From positions 2,790,001-2,854,000 of the forward strand of contig CP044131.1 of NCBI GenBank assembly GCA_008727115.1: 64,000 nucleotides of DNA. Direction: 5' to 3'. Shown here piece by piece: positions 29,086-37,164 of this stretch (positions within the stretch are counted from its first letter, which is position 1; the number at the start of each line of letters is the position of its first letter). Below the pieces are notes generated by a model. It was not told the origin of the DNA and made no database searches. It saw only the letters and a program-made list of their open reading frames with translations. The DNA comes from Comamonas testosteroni (lineage in GTDB: Bacteria; Pseudomonadota; Gammaproteobacteria; Burkholderiales; Burkholderiaceae_C). Made by a program: the position numbers and the translations under genes.

Positions 29086-29838
29086 TCAGGGCCTGGCGTG
29101 CGTCACCTCGGTCAGCATGAACACATGCTCGCCCCAACCCCACTCACCTGCGCAGGCTACAGCATCGGTGTGCAAGCCCTGCGCTGCGGCAATCGCCTGC
29201 TGGGGCGTGTCAAACCACCACTCCACCACATAGCGAAAGCCGTAGCCCGCTGGCGCTTCTTCGTCCAGCAGATTGCTGACAATGCGGCTGGCCTGACCCA
29301 GCCCTCCGGCCTGCCACTGCGGTGGGCAGGCTGAAAGCTCTGCCGCTGCGCCCTGCCATTCTTCACTGTGCTGCAAAAAACCGATCAGCATGACTTGCTC
29401 CTTTTGCGGCAGGACCTGCTGAGAGAAGTCCTGCTGCGGCAAGCGGCTGAACAACAGCTGCTGACGAACGAGCACCGAAAAATTACGCACATAGTCGGCA
29501 AATACGCGCGGCTCGTCGGGGCGCATCACGGCCAGGGTTTCCGGATCGCTCCAGATCACACTGCCTGCTTCACGGTCGGCCAGCACCATCAGGTTGACGC
29601 CGTCATAGTCCTGGCTCAGAGCGCCAGAACCATCCAGCCCTTGCAGGTTCAGCATGCGCGAGCATTGCGCCACGGCCTTGACGCGCTGGCCGACGTTCTT
29701 GCACTGTCGCCCCAATGCAGAATGCTCACGCCAGGCCTGGGGAAAGTCCTCGGCTGCCAGCGCCGGGTTGCGCCGCGCCAGATAAATCATCTTCCACACT
29801 GTCAAAGCGTCATCTCTCTTCATCTTCTTTTCGCTCAA
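29086..29838 (-). CDS. EthD-domain (dimeric alpha/beta barrel) protein
   Basis: A 250-residue protein whose N-terminus (VWKMIYLARRNPALAAEDFPQAWREHS) matches the EthD-type ferredoxin-like fold. A second such half may follow (MLIGFLQHSEEWQ... and FRYVVEWWFDTPQQ). EthD-like proteins are small accessory or isomerase-type proteins in catabolic clusters; no catalytic residue is certain. The likely start is TTG at 29838, with AAGGG 6 bp upstream; the first ATG (29823) has no good spacing. It lies 9 bp after the MFS stop, so the two are co-transcribed. Confidence 0.65.
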   Translation of the reverse strand: MSEKKMKRDDALTVWKMIYLARRNPALAAEDFPQAWREHSALGRQCKNVGQRVKAVAQCSRMLNLQGLDGSGALSQDYDGVNLMVLADREAGSVIWSDPETLAVMRPDEPRVFADYVRNFSVLVRQQLLFSRLPQQDFSQQVLPQKEQVMLIGFLQHSEEWQGAAAELSACPPQWQAGGLGQASRIVSNLLDEEAPAGYGFRYVVEWWFDTPQQAIAAAQGLHTDAVACAGEWGWGEHVFMLTEVTHARP

Positions 29839-29847
29839 AACCAGCCC

Positions 29848-31155
29848 TTACTCTGCAGCGGCAGCTACCGCTGGCGGGTGCGCGCGGCGGTAGGCCTGCG
29901 GGTAATGCGACAGTGCCTTGGCAAAGGCCCACAGCCCCGGCAGCAGCATGCACATCATCGCCAGCAGCGCGTAGCGCAGACCCTGGCCCTGGGTGATGGC
30001 ATTGAGCACATCGCTGAGCCAGCCCGCCACAATCGGCCCCACGCCATTGCCCAGCAAGGCCCCGGCCATCAACACCATGGCGCTTGCCGTGGCGCGGCGC
30101 TGGGCCGGCACCACCAGGCTTAGCGCGGCATAGGTTGCCGGCGCCCACCAGGCGGTGAAAAAGGAATAGATCAGCATGCAGCCCACCGACAGCTCGAACA
30201 AGTGGTCGCCCACCAGCAAATAAGCCAGGCCGAAGGCCACGGCCAGCGCCACACCGATGACAGGCACCCGGATCTGCCAGCGCACGTCGCGCCTGGCCAT
30301 GCGGTCGGTGAGCCAGCCCGAAAACAGGCTGCCGGAAACCGACAGAAACGCCGCCACGGCCGACAACCAGCCCGCCTGCTGCAAGCTGAGGTCAAAGCGC
30401 CGCGCCAGCAGCGCCACATTCCACGCCCCGATCGACAAGCCCGCTATCAATGCGCAAGCAGCTCCCATAATCAGGAAACGGGTTACAGGCTCATTCCATA
30501 TCAGAAGCACGGCAGATTTCTTCTCGCTCTCGCCCAGCTTGGCTCCTGTCGAAGCCGCCAGCTGGGTCAGCACCCGCTGCGGCTCCTTCACGCTCAGGCG
30601 AAGCACCAGCGACAGCACCAGCGTGGCAACGCCGATGATGACCATGGTCACGCGCCAGCCCCACCACTGAGCAAACAAGGGCCCCAGCAGCAGCGCCAGC
30701 AAGGCCCCAATCGCTCCGCCCACGCCGAATACGCTCATGGCACGCGAGCGCTCGTGCGGCTTGTAGAGGTCGGCCAGAATCGACATGGAAGCCGCCCCGC
30801 CACCGGCATCACCCAGCGCCGCGCCCGCCCGCGATGCAGCCAAGCCACCCGCCCCCGTGGCCAGCGCTCCAGCAGCGGCCACGCAGCCTCCCAGTCCACG
30901 GCACCAGGCGATGAGGCTGCGCCGCTCGTGCTTGTCGGCCAGACGTCCCAGCGGTATGCCCAGCGCCCCGAACGTGAGGGCAAAGCCCAGCCCGGTAATC
31001 AGGCCGATCTGCAGATCGGAAAAGCCAAACTCCTCCTTGATGGGCTGCAGCAAGACAGCCAGTATCTGGCGGTCCATGAAAGTCAGCGCAGACAGAGCCG
31101 TCAGCAGCACCAGTACATACACTCTTGATTTGTTTTGATCGTTTTTGTCGTTCAT
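29848..31155 (-). CDS. MFS transporter, spinster-like (second of three)
   Basis: A 435-residue transporter of about 12 membrane segments, with TFMDRQILAVLLQPIKEEF in helix 1, GRLADKHERRSLIAW in the first cytoplasmic loop and GWLTDRMARRDVRWQ in the central repeat. It is a paralogue of the 25375 and 35695 products. The first gene of an MFS-EthD pair, it is divergent from the D-aminoacylase-like gene, sharing a 195-bp promoter region. That arrangement suggests import of the compound the amidohydrolase acts on, or export of its product. Confidence 0.83.
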   Translation of the reverse strand: MNDKNDQNKSRVYVLVLLTALSALTFMDRQILAVLLQPIKEEFGFSDLQIGLITGLGFALTFGALGIPLGRLADKHERRSLIAWCRGLGGCVAAAGALATGAGGLAASRAGAALGDAGGGAASMSILADLYKPHERSRAMSVFGVGGAIGALLALLLGPLFAQWWGWRVTMVIIGVATLVLSLVLRLSVKEPQRVLTQLAASTGAKLGESEKKSAVLLIWNEPVTRFLIMGAACALIAGLSIGAWNVALLARRFDLSLQQAGWLSAVAAFLSVSGSLFSGWLTDRMARRDVRWQIRVPVIGVALAVAFGLAYLLVGDHLFELSVGCMLIYSFFTAWWAPATYAALSLVVPAQRRATASAMVLMAGALLGNGVGPIVAGWLSDVLNAITQGQGLRYALLAMMCMLLPGLWAFAKALSHYPQAYRRAHPPAVAAAAE

Positions 31156-31350
31156 TGCTGTCCTGGTTTTTTCACTCGCGGCACTGCCAGCTCTCCCAGC
31201 CGGCAGGCTCGATCATCGTGGTCAAGCCGCGCCACACTTACATCGTCTCAATGGACGATTCCCTAACCCCGATAGGCATTGCCGGGGCTTTGTCTCCTAA
31301 TGTTTTGCGGCTGCATCGCCAGCCACAACCAGAACATCAAGGAGACAGAC

Positions 31351-33066
31351 ATGCAGCAACTGGACCTGCTGATTCGCAACGGCTGTGTGGTGGACGGCAC
31401 TGGCACCCCCGCTTACAGCGCCGACATCGGTGTGCGCAACGGGCGCATAGCGGCCATCGGCCACGACCTGGGCAGCGCCGCCCAGACCATTGATGCCAGC
31501 GGCCTGATCGTCACGCCCGGCTTTGTCGATGTGCATACGCACTTTGATGGCCAGGCCACCTGGGACTCTCGCCTGTGGCCCACCTCGCAGCAAGGCGTGA
31601 CCACGGCGGTGATGGGCAACTGCGGCGTAGGCTTTGCGCCCTGCCGCCCCGAAGATCGCCACACATTGATTGCGCTGATGGAGGGCGTGGAGGACATTCC
31701 CGACACCGCCTTGCACGAAGGCCTGCCCTGGAACTGGGAGAGCTTTCCCGAGTATCTGCAGGCGCTCAGCGAGCGTAGCTACGACATAGACATCGCCTCG
31801 CTGCTGCCACATGCGCCACTGCGCGTCTATGCCATGGGCGAGCGTGCCGTGCGCCGGGAAGCCGCAACCGCGCAGGATCTGCAGCTCATGCAGGAGCTGG
31901 TGCAGCAGGGGCTGGCCGCTGGTGCCGTAGGCCTGTCCACCTCCCGCACCATGGCGCACCGCTCCAAGTCGGGCGACTTCACGCCCATGTACCAGGCCGT
32001 GAGCGACGAGCTGCTGGCCCTGGGCCTGTCGCTCAAGAATTATCCCCACAGCGTGTTTCAGATGATTTCGGACTTTGATCAGACCGAAGACGAGTTCGGC
32101 ATCTTGCGGTCCGTCAGTCAGCGTGCGGGCTGCGCCAGCACCTTGACCGTGCTGCAGTACCCCCACCGCCCACAGCTGCACCGCGAGTTACTGCAACACA
32201 TAGAGCAGGCAAATGCCGACGGCCTGCGCATCACCGCCCAGGTGCTGGGCAGACCAGTGGGCGTGCTGATGGGCTTTGAGTGCAGTCTCAACCCCTTTTC
32301 CTGCAAGCCCAGTTATCTGGCACTGGCTGCACTGGCGCCAGCAGAGCGCATCAAGGCACTGGCCCAACCCGCAACGCGCAGCGCCATCCTCAGCGAAGCG
32401 GACGACAAGCCCCATCTGTTCATGGAGTACTTTGGCAAGAACTACGCCGGCATGTACCCCTGGCGTGATGAACAGCCCAACTACCTGCCCCAGGCCGACG
32501 ACTCGGTGCAGGCACTGGCCGATGCCGCAGGCGTAGCGCCTTTGGAGTGGCTGTATGACTTCATGCTGGGCCAGAACGGACAAACGCTGGTGTACCTGCC
32601 CATGGCCAACTACCTCAACCATGACAGCAGTACGTTGCGCGAACTGCTGGAGCACCCGCACACCGTACCCGCCCTGGGCGATGGCGGCGCGCATGTGGGC
32701 ACCATCTGCGACGGCAGCGCCACCACCTTCTTGCTGACCGAATGGGTGCGCGAGCGCGGTGTACTGGGCCTGGAGCAGGCCGTGCACCTGCTGACGCAGC
32801 GCCCTGCCTCTCTCTATGGCTTTCACGACCGAGGATGCCTGAAAGCCGGTCAGCTAGCCGACATCAACATCATTGACCTGGACGCCCTGAAGATACTGCC
32901 GCCATACATCGTCAAAGACCTGCCGGCCGGCGGAAAACGATTTTTGCAAAAGGCGCAAGGCTATCGCTACACCATCAAGTCAGGCCACATCACCTATTGC
33001 GATGGCGTAGCCACCGAAGCGCTGCCGGGCCGCCTGGTCAGGCGCAGCGAGCAAGCCCTGGACTGA
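31351..33066 (+). CDS. N-acyl-D-amino-acid deacylase-like amidohydrolase
   Basis: A 571-residue metal-dependent hydrolase of the amidohydrolase superfamily (D-aminoacylase type). It shows [17 protein letters not shown], the metal-binding [10 protein letters not shown], a [12 protein letters not shown] loop, a late LGDGGAHVG with a catalytic Asp, and a C-terminal [17 protein letters not shown] beta-sandwich. It has no signal peptide, so it is cytoplasmic. AAGGAGAC precedes the ATG at 31351. The family cleaves N-acyl bonds of D-amino acids or related amides. In this context, hydrolysis of an acyl-amide linkage on a steroid conjugate is possible but unproven. Confidence 0.82.
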   Translation: MQQLDLLIRNGCVVDGTGTPAYSADIGVRNGRIAAIGHDLGSAAQTIDASGLIVTPGFVDVHTHFDGQATWDSRLWPTSQQGVTTAVMGNCGVGFAPCRPEDRHTLIALMEGVEDIPDTALHEGLPWNWESFPEYLQALSERSYDIDIASLLPHAPLRVYAMGERAVRREAATAQDLQLMQELVQQGLAAGAVGLSTSRTMAHRSKSGDFTPMYQAVSDELLALGLSLKNYPHSVFQMISDFDQTEDEFGILRSVSQRAGCASTLTVLQYPHRPQLHRELLQHIEQANADGLRITAQVLGRPVGVLMGFECSLNPFSCKPSYLALAALAPAERIKALAQPATRSAILSEADDKPHLFMEYFGKNYAGMYPWRDEQPNYLPQADDSVQALADAAGVAPLEWLYDFMLGQNGQTLVYLPMANYLNHDSSTLRELLEHPHTVPALGDGGAHVGTICDGSATTFLLTEWVRERGVLGLEQAVHLLTQRPASLYGFHDRGCLKAGQLADINIIDLDALKILPPYIVKDLPAGGKRFLQKAQGYRYTIKSGHITYCDGVATEALPGRLVRRSEQALD

Positions 33067-33168
33067 CGCAGCCAGCCCCGGCAAGGCAGGACGCAGATAA
33101 TGGCGGGCCGCCCACTGCAACTGCCAGACCATGGCGATTGCCATGGCCCGCCCACCTCCGGAGTCTGT

Positions 33169-33732
33169 ATGCCCCGCCTTGCTCATGGGTCGCCAAGACC
33201 TGCCACTTCGACCGCAGACTGGCTATACCGGCAGCGACGGCACTCGACTCCTGCCGCGCAAGCCCGGGTCAAGGCCTTGCTTTGCGCCTGCCTCAGCGCC
33301 TGCACTTTGCCAGCCGCCGCCCAGAGTCAAGCGCTGACACAAGTACAGACTCAGGCCGAGCGGACTGAGATGCCTTCCCCTTCTGAATGGGAGCAGCAAA
33401 CCACAGGCCAGAGCACCGTCGCCGGAGTCGGTGCCATCTCCTATACGACAAGCTACCGTTACGCAGGCTTTAACCATTACGAAGCGGAAATTTTGGTGCA
33501 CTGGAAGTCTGCGCAAGGATTGCAGCAGCAGACCCTGTACGAAGGTATTCATGACCAGCCTCCGGCCCGGATCTGGGGACAAGGCCGCCACCTTTGCCTG
33601 GCCATGCAGTTCTGCGGGCAAGGCCAGGAGCGCTGTACGAGCAAGCTCACGGCGTACCGCCATGACCTGAGCCAAGCGGCTTTTGTCGAAGATCCCAGCG
33701 CACGCCAGCTCTGTCGGCGCAGCAGGCCATAG
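33169..33732 (+). CDS. Hypothetical exported protein
   Basis: About 187 residues with no family I recognise. A basic stretch (RQRRHS) is followed by a hydrophobic segment ending CTLPAAAQSQA, which looks like a signal peptide with an AAA-Q cleavage site, though with an unusually long n-region. The mature part is rich in Gln, Tyr and Trp and has four cysteines near the C-terminus (LCLAMQFCG, ERCTSKL, QLCRR) that could form disulfides. GGAG lies 5 bp before the ATG. The gene stands between the amidohydrolase and the CoA-ligase terminator. Confidence 0.55.
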   Translation: MPRLAHGSPRPATSTADWLYRQRRHSTPAAQARVKALLCACLSACTLPAAAQSQALTQVQTQAERTEMPSPSEWEQQTTGQSTVAGVGAISYTTSYRYAGFNHYEAEILVHWKSAQGLQQQTLYEGIHDQPPARIWGQGRHLCLAMQFCGQGQERCTSKLTAYRHDLSQAAFVEDPSARQLCRRSRP

Positions 33733-33750
33733 TCTCCGTGGTCCACATCC

Positions 33751-33778
33751 GGACAAAAAAAGGAGGCCGTAGCCTCCT
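33751..33778 (-). terminator. Terminator downstream of the CoA ligase gene
   Basis: AGGAGGC (33761-33767) pairs with GCCTCCT (33772-33778) around a 4-nt loop. A run of seven A on the left is a U-tract on the minus strand. It is about 90 bp past the ligase stop. Confidence 0.6.
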
Positions 33779-33866
33779 CTAAAGTCCCCTCGTCAGGCGC
33801 GACGAACAGGGTATTTCTGGCGCGGCTTCACAGCTCGCTGCTCTGATTCGTAATTACGCTTTCTTC

Positions 33867-35504
33867 TCAGGCCACAGCCGCAGTCGCCGCCGCCAGCGGC
33901 GCGTTGTCAGCCGCAAATGCCTTGGCCCAGCGGTAGTCGGCCTTGCCAGCGGGGCTGCGCTTGATCTCTGGCGCCACATACACGGCACGCGGAACCTTGT
34001 AGCCAGAGAGGTTGGCGCGGCAGATCTGGTCAAAAGCCTGCAGATCAAACTCATGGCCGGCCTGCACCTGCACCACGGCCACGACCTTGCTGCCCCAGCG
34101 CTCATCGGCAATCCCCACCACCACCACATCCTGCACCGGCAGGTAGCGGCGCACTGCCTCTTCCACCTCTTCCGTGTAAACCTTCTCGCCACCGGTATTG
34201 ATGCACTGAGAGCCCCGGCCCAGCACCACATACTCGCCAGTGGCGTCAATGCGGGCACGGTCCCCCGTCAGCACCCAGCGGCTGCCATCGATCACTACAA
34301 AGGTTTCCGCCGTCTTCTTGGCATCGCCGTAATAGCCCAAAGGCGTATGGCCACGGCGCGACAAAATACCCTCTTCACCGGGCTGGGTCAGAATGCGCAG
34401 GTCTTCCGAGATGACGCTGAGGTCCGGGCGTGGCGCAATGCGCATAAAGCCTTCGCCATCGGGCGTTTTCTCCCCTCCTCCCAGCACGCCGGACTCCGAG
34501 CTGGCCATGCCGTTGTTGAGGATCAGGTGCGGCACCTGCACCAGCAGACGCTCTTGCAAGTGGCGCGAGAACACTGCCCCGCCATTGCCAAAGATCATCA
34601 AAGACTTCAGCGGCCAGCGGCCAGGGTTGTTCTCCAGTGCCTGGATGATGGGCAGCGCCATGGCGTCCCCCACCACGGCCATGACATTGATGCTGTTGCG
34701 CTCGATCAAGTCCAGCATATAGGCCGGATCGAAGCTCTTGCGGTCATTCACATAGACCGGGTGACCGGAAAACAGACTGATCAGCGTGGACCACATGGCC
34801 GCGCCATGCATGAGCGGCGCGGCGGCCAGATACGCCAGTGGCGAGCCGTTGGGCACCAGCTGCAGCAGCTCTTCCGGTGCCTCAATGGGCGGACGACGGA
34901 AATAGTAGCCACCACCGCCCAGAGCGCCCATGAACAGCGACTTGTGCGGCCACATCACACCCTTTGGCAATCCGGTGGTGCCGCCAGTGCACAGCATGAA
35001 GATGTCATCATCGCTGCGGCCTTCATCGACCAAGGCCTTGTCGCCTTCGGCCAGCACGCGCTCGTAAGCCTGCACGGTCTTGTCCAGGCCCTCACGCAAC
35101 TCTTCTCCCACACGCAGCGCCAGGCGAAGCGTAGGCACTCGGGGAATCACCTCCAGTACCGACGCATCAAAATCTGCGCCATACACCAGCGCGCGCAGAT
35201 CCAGGCTGTTGAACAGTCCCTGCAGCTCCTCGCTCACATAGCGGTAGTTCACATTGACAGGGATGGCTCCTATCTTGCAGCAGGCAAAAAAGGCCTCCAG
35301 ATACTCGGCGCAGTTGTAGAGCTGGATGCCGACGTTGTCGCCGCGGCCAATGCCGCGCGTACGCAGTGCATTGCCCAGCTGGTTGGCCCGCTCGTCGAGC
35401 TGCTTGAAGGTGAGCTTTTGCTCGCCACAGCCAAAGGCCGTGCGGTCTGGCACAGCTTGCACCACCAGCTCAAAAATATCTGCCAGATTGAAGGTCCGTG
35501 TCAT
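33867..35504 (-). CDS. Steroid-type acyl-CoA ligase (FadD19/FadD17-like)
   Basis: A 545-residue ANL-superfamily enzyme that would activate a steroid carboxylate with ATP and CoA. CTGGTTGLPKGVMWPHK is the AMP-binding P-loop, NNGMASSESG the adenine pocket, WVLTGDRARID the hinge region, and INTGGEKVYTEEVE the A8 motif. The C-terminal RSPAGKADYRWAK holds the catalytic Lys of A10. The overall pattern is that of mycobacterial FadD19-like ligases for branched sterol side chains. The ATG at 35504 follows GGAGAC and is preferred to the longer frame. Its neighbours are MFS, acyl-CoA dehydrogenase and thiolase genes, fitting the first step of side-chain beta-oxidation. Confidence 0.82.
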   Translation of the reverse strand: MTRTFNLADIFELVVQAVPDRTAFGCGEQKLTFKQLDERANQLGNALRTRGIGRGDNVGIQLYNCAEYLEAFFACCKIGAIPVNVNYRYVSEELQGLFNSLDLRALVYGADFDASVLEVIPRVPTLRLALRVGEELREGLDKTVQAYERVLAEGDKALVDEGRSDDDIFMLCTGGTTGLPKGVMWPHKSLFMGALGGGGYYFRRPPIEAPEELLQLVPNGSPLAYLAAAPLMHGAAMWSTLISLFSGHPVYVNDRKSFDPAYMLDLIERNSINVMAVVGDAMALPIIQALENNPGRWPLKSLMIFGNGGAVFSRHLQERLLVQVPHLILNNGMASSESGVLGGGEKTPDGEGFMRIAPRPDLSVISEDLRILTQPGEEGILSRRGHTPLGYYGDAKKTAETFVVIDGSRWVLTGDRARIDATGEYVVLGRGSQCINTGGEKVYTEEVEEAVRRYLPVQDVVVVGIADERWGSKVVAVVQVQAGHEFDLQAFDQICRANLSGYKVPRAVYVAPEIKRSPAGKADYRWAKAFAADNAPLAAATAAVA

Positions 35505-35694
35505 CTTCTTGTCTCCGTCTTCCGTTTTCGAATCCACATTTCCTGCAAGCCCCGCCATGGTGGCCAGACCCGCGCTTTGTCTCATCGTCCGCTTGAACTG
35601 AGGGCAGACCCTCGGTTTTCCTGGGCGAACGCCATGCCTTGAACAGACAAAAAATCAAGCCAAATCAGGCTCAATGCTTTACTGGTCAAGCGCC

Positions 35695-37065
35695 TTAAGC
35701 TATGTTTTTTGCATTCACTTGTGCCGCATAAGGCCGAATGACCCAGCCATAGATCAGCACGGCAACTCCATAAAACGCCAGCATGCAGACCAGTGCCCAG
35801 CGCAGCGACTCCTGAGCGGCCTGCGCCGTGAACACGTCGCTGAGCAAGCCCACGGTCAGAGGTCCCAGGCCTCCCCCCACCGCCGTAAGCAGCAGGTTGT
35901 AGATGGAGAGCGATGTCGCCAGGCGGGTCGCGGCAATCACATTGGTCAATGCCGCAAACGCCGGGGCCGCCCAGAAGCTGGAGAAGACGGCAAACACGCC
36001 GTAATAGCCCACGGCATGGGGAATCTTCAGCCCGGCCAGCTCCCAGCTTTGCACCGAGGTGTTGAGGTAGAAGGCCAGACCCAGAGGAATGGAGATCAGC
36101 GTGCCCAGCAGGGGCACGCCCACCTGCCAGCGCGTGTCACGCCGCGCCATCACATCGGTGATCCAGCCGCTGAGCAAGGCCCCGGCAATGGCGGCCGGCC
36201 CGCCGATAAAGCCCATGATGGCGCCTGCCTCCTTGAGCTGCAGACCGTGGGAGCGCACCAGAAAGGCCGTGTTCCACATGCCGATCGCATAGCCGGAAAA
36301 CGCCATCAGCATGCCGGCCAGGCCCAGACCGATAAAGGCCTTGTTACGCAGCAAGGCCGCCATCACCACGCTGAATTTTTCTGCGGCAGCCTGTGCCAGG
36401 ACACGCCCCTCCTGCGCGCCGCGCACGGGCTCGCGGCAAGTCAGGCGCAGCACCAGCGCAATCAGCACACCCGGCACCGCCAGCCACAAGAACGCTGCGC
36501 GCCAGCCGTAGTGCTGGGCAATCCAGGCCCCCATACCCAGCCCCACCAGCGAGCCCAGATGCGGGCCCAGGCTGAACACGCTCATGGCGCGGCTGCGCTG
36601 CTCGGGCGGGTAAACGTCGGCAATCATGGTGGTCGATGCCGCCGTGCTGCCGGCCTCGCCAACAGCCACGCCGACGCGCGCAGCGGTCAGGCTCCAGAAG
36701 CCCACCGCCAGACCGCACAGGCCCGTGGCGATGCTCCAGCCGCCACAGCACCAGGCGATCAGGTTGCGGCGGTTGGTGCGGTCCGCAAAGCGGCCAAACG
36801 GCACGGCCAGAATACTGTAGAACAGGGCAAAAGCCAGCCCGGTCAGCAGCCCCATGGCGCTGTCAGACACGTCCATCTCGGCCTTGATGGGCTCAATCAG
36901 CACGCCCATAATCTGGCGGTCGATCATGCTCATGCCATAGACGAGCAGCAACACAAACAGCAGGTAATGGCGTCGCCAGCCCGTGACGTTGCTGGTCGGG
37001 CGAGCCTTGACCGAAGCGCCTGGCGGCAAGGATTGCGGCACTTGGGCCGCAGCAGATGCACTCAT
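35695..37065 (-). CDS. MFS transporter, spinster-like (third of three)
   Basis: A 456-residue transporter with about 12 membrane helices, SMIDRQIMGVLIEPIKAEM in helix 1, GRFADRTNRRNLIAW in the signature loop and GWITDVMARRDTRWQVG centrally. It is the closest of the three paralogues to the side-chain operon: it lies between the operon's terminator and the CoA ligase, all on the minus strand. AGGAGACAGG precedes the ATG. It probably imports a steroid acid that the next gene product activates; the substrate is inferred. Confidence 0.83.
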   Translation of the reverse strand: MSASAAAQVPQSLPPGASVKARPTSNVTGWRRHYLLFVLLLVYGMSMIDRQIMGVLIEPIKAEMDVSDSAMGLLTGLAFALFYSILAVPFGRFADRTNRRNLIAWCCGGWSIATGLCGLAVGFWSLTAARVGVAVGEAGSTAASTTMIADVYPPEQRSRAMSVFSLGPHLGSLVGLGMGAWIAQHYGWRAAFLWLAVPGVLIALVLRLTCREPVRGAQEGRVLAQAAAEKFSVVMAALLRNKAFIGLGLAGMLMAFSGYAIGMWNTAFLVRSHGLQLKEAGAIMGFIGGPAAIAGALLSGWITDVMARRDTRWQVGVPLLGTLISIPLGLAFYLNTSVQSWELAGLKIPHAVGYYGVFAVFSSFWAAPAFAALTNVIAATRLATSLSIYNLLLTAVGGGLGPLTVGLLSDVFTAQAAQESLRWALVCMLAFYGVAVLIYGWVIRPYAAQVNAKNIA

Positions 37066-37123
37066 TTCCTGTCTCCTCAGAAAGCGCAATCTCCGTCACG
37101 CTGCATGGATGAAATTTCGTACG

Positions 37124-37157
37124 AAAAAAAGGACGCGGCACACGGGGCTGTGCCGCG
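37124..37157 (-). terminator. Terminator of the five-gene side-chain operon
   Basis: CGCGGCACA (37134-37142) pairs with TGTGCCGCG (37149-37157). A run of seven A on the left gives a U-tract on the minus strand, starting 8 bp after the acyl-CoA dehydrogenase stop. Confidence 0.85.
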
Positions 37158-37164
37158 CCCAAGC

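Noticed and set aside
32271..32280. TGGGCTTTGA in the amidohydrolase gene as a third hsdA operator
   Set aside because: It is in coding sequence about 17 kb from hsdA, and a single 10-mer can occur by chance.
34053..35642. 529-codon frame antisense to the acyl-CoA ligase
   Set aside because: His/Gln-rich shadow of a gene with all ANL motifs.
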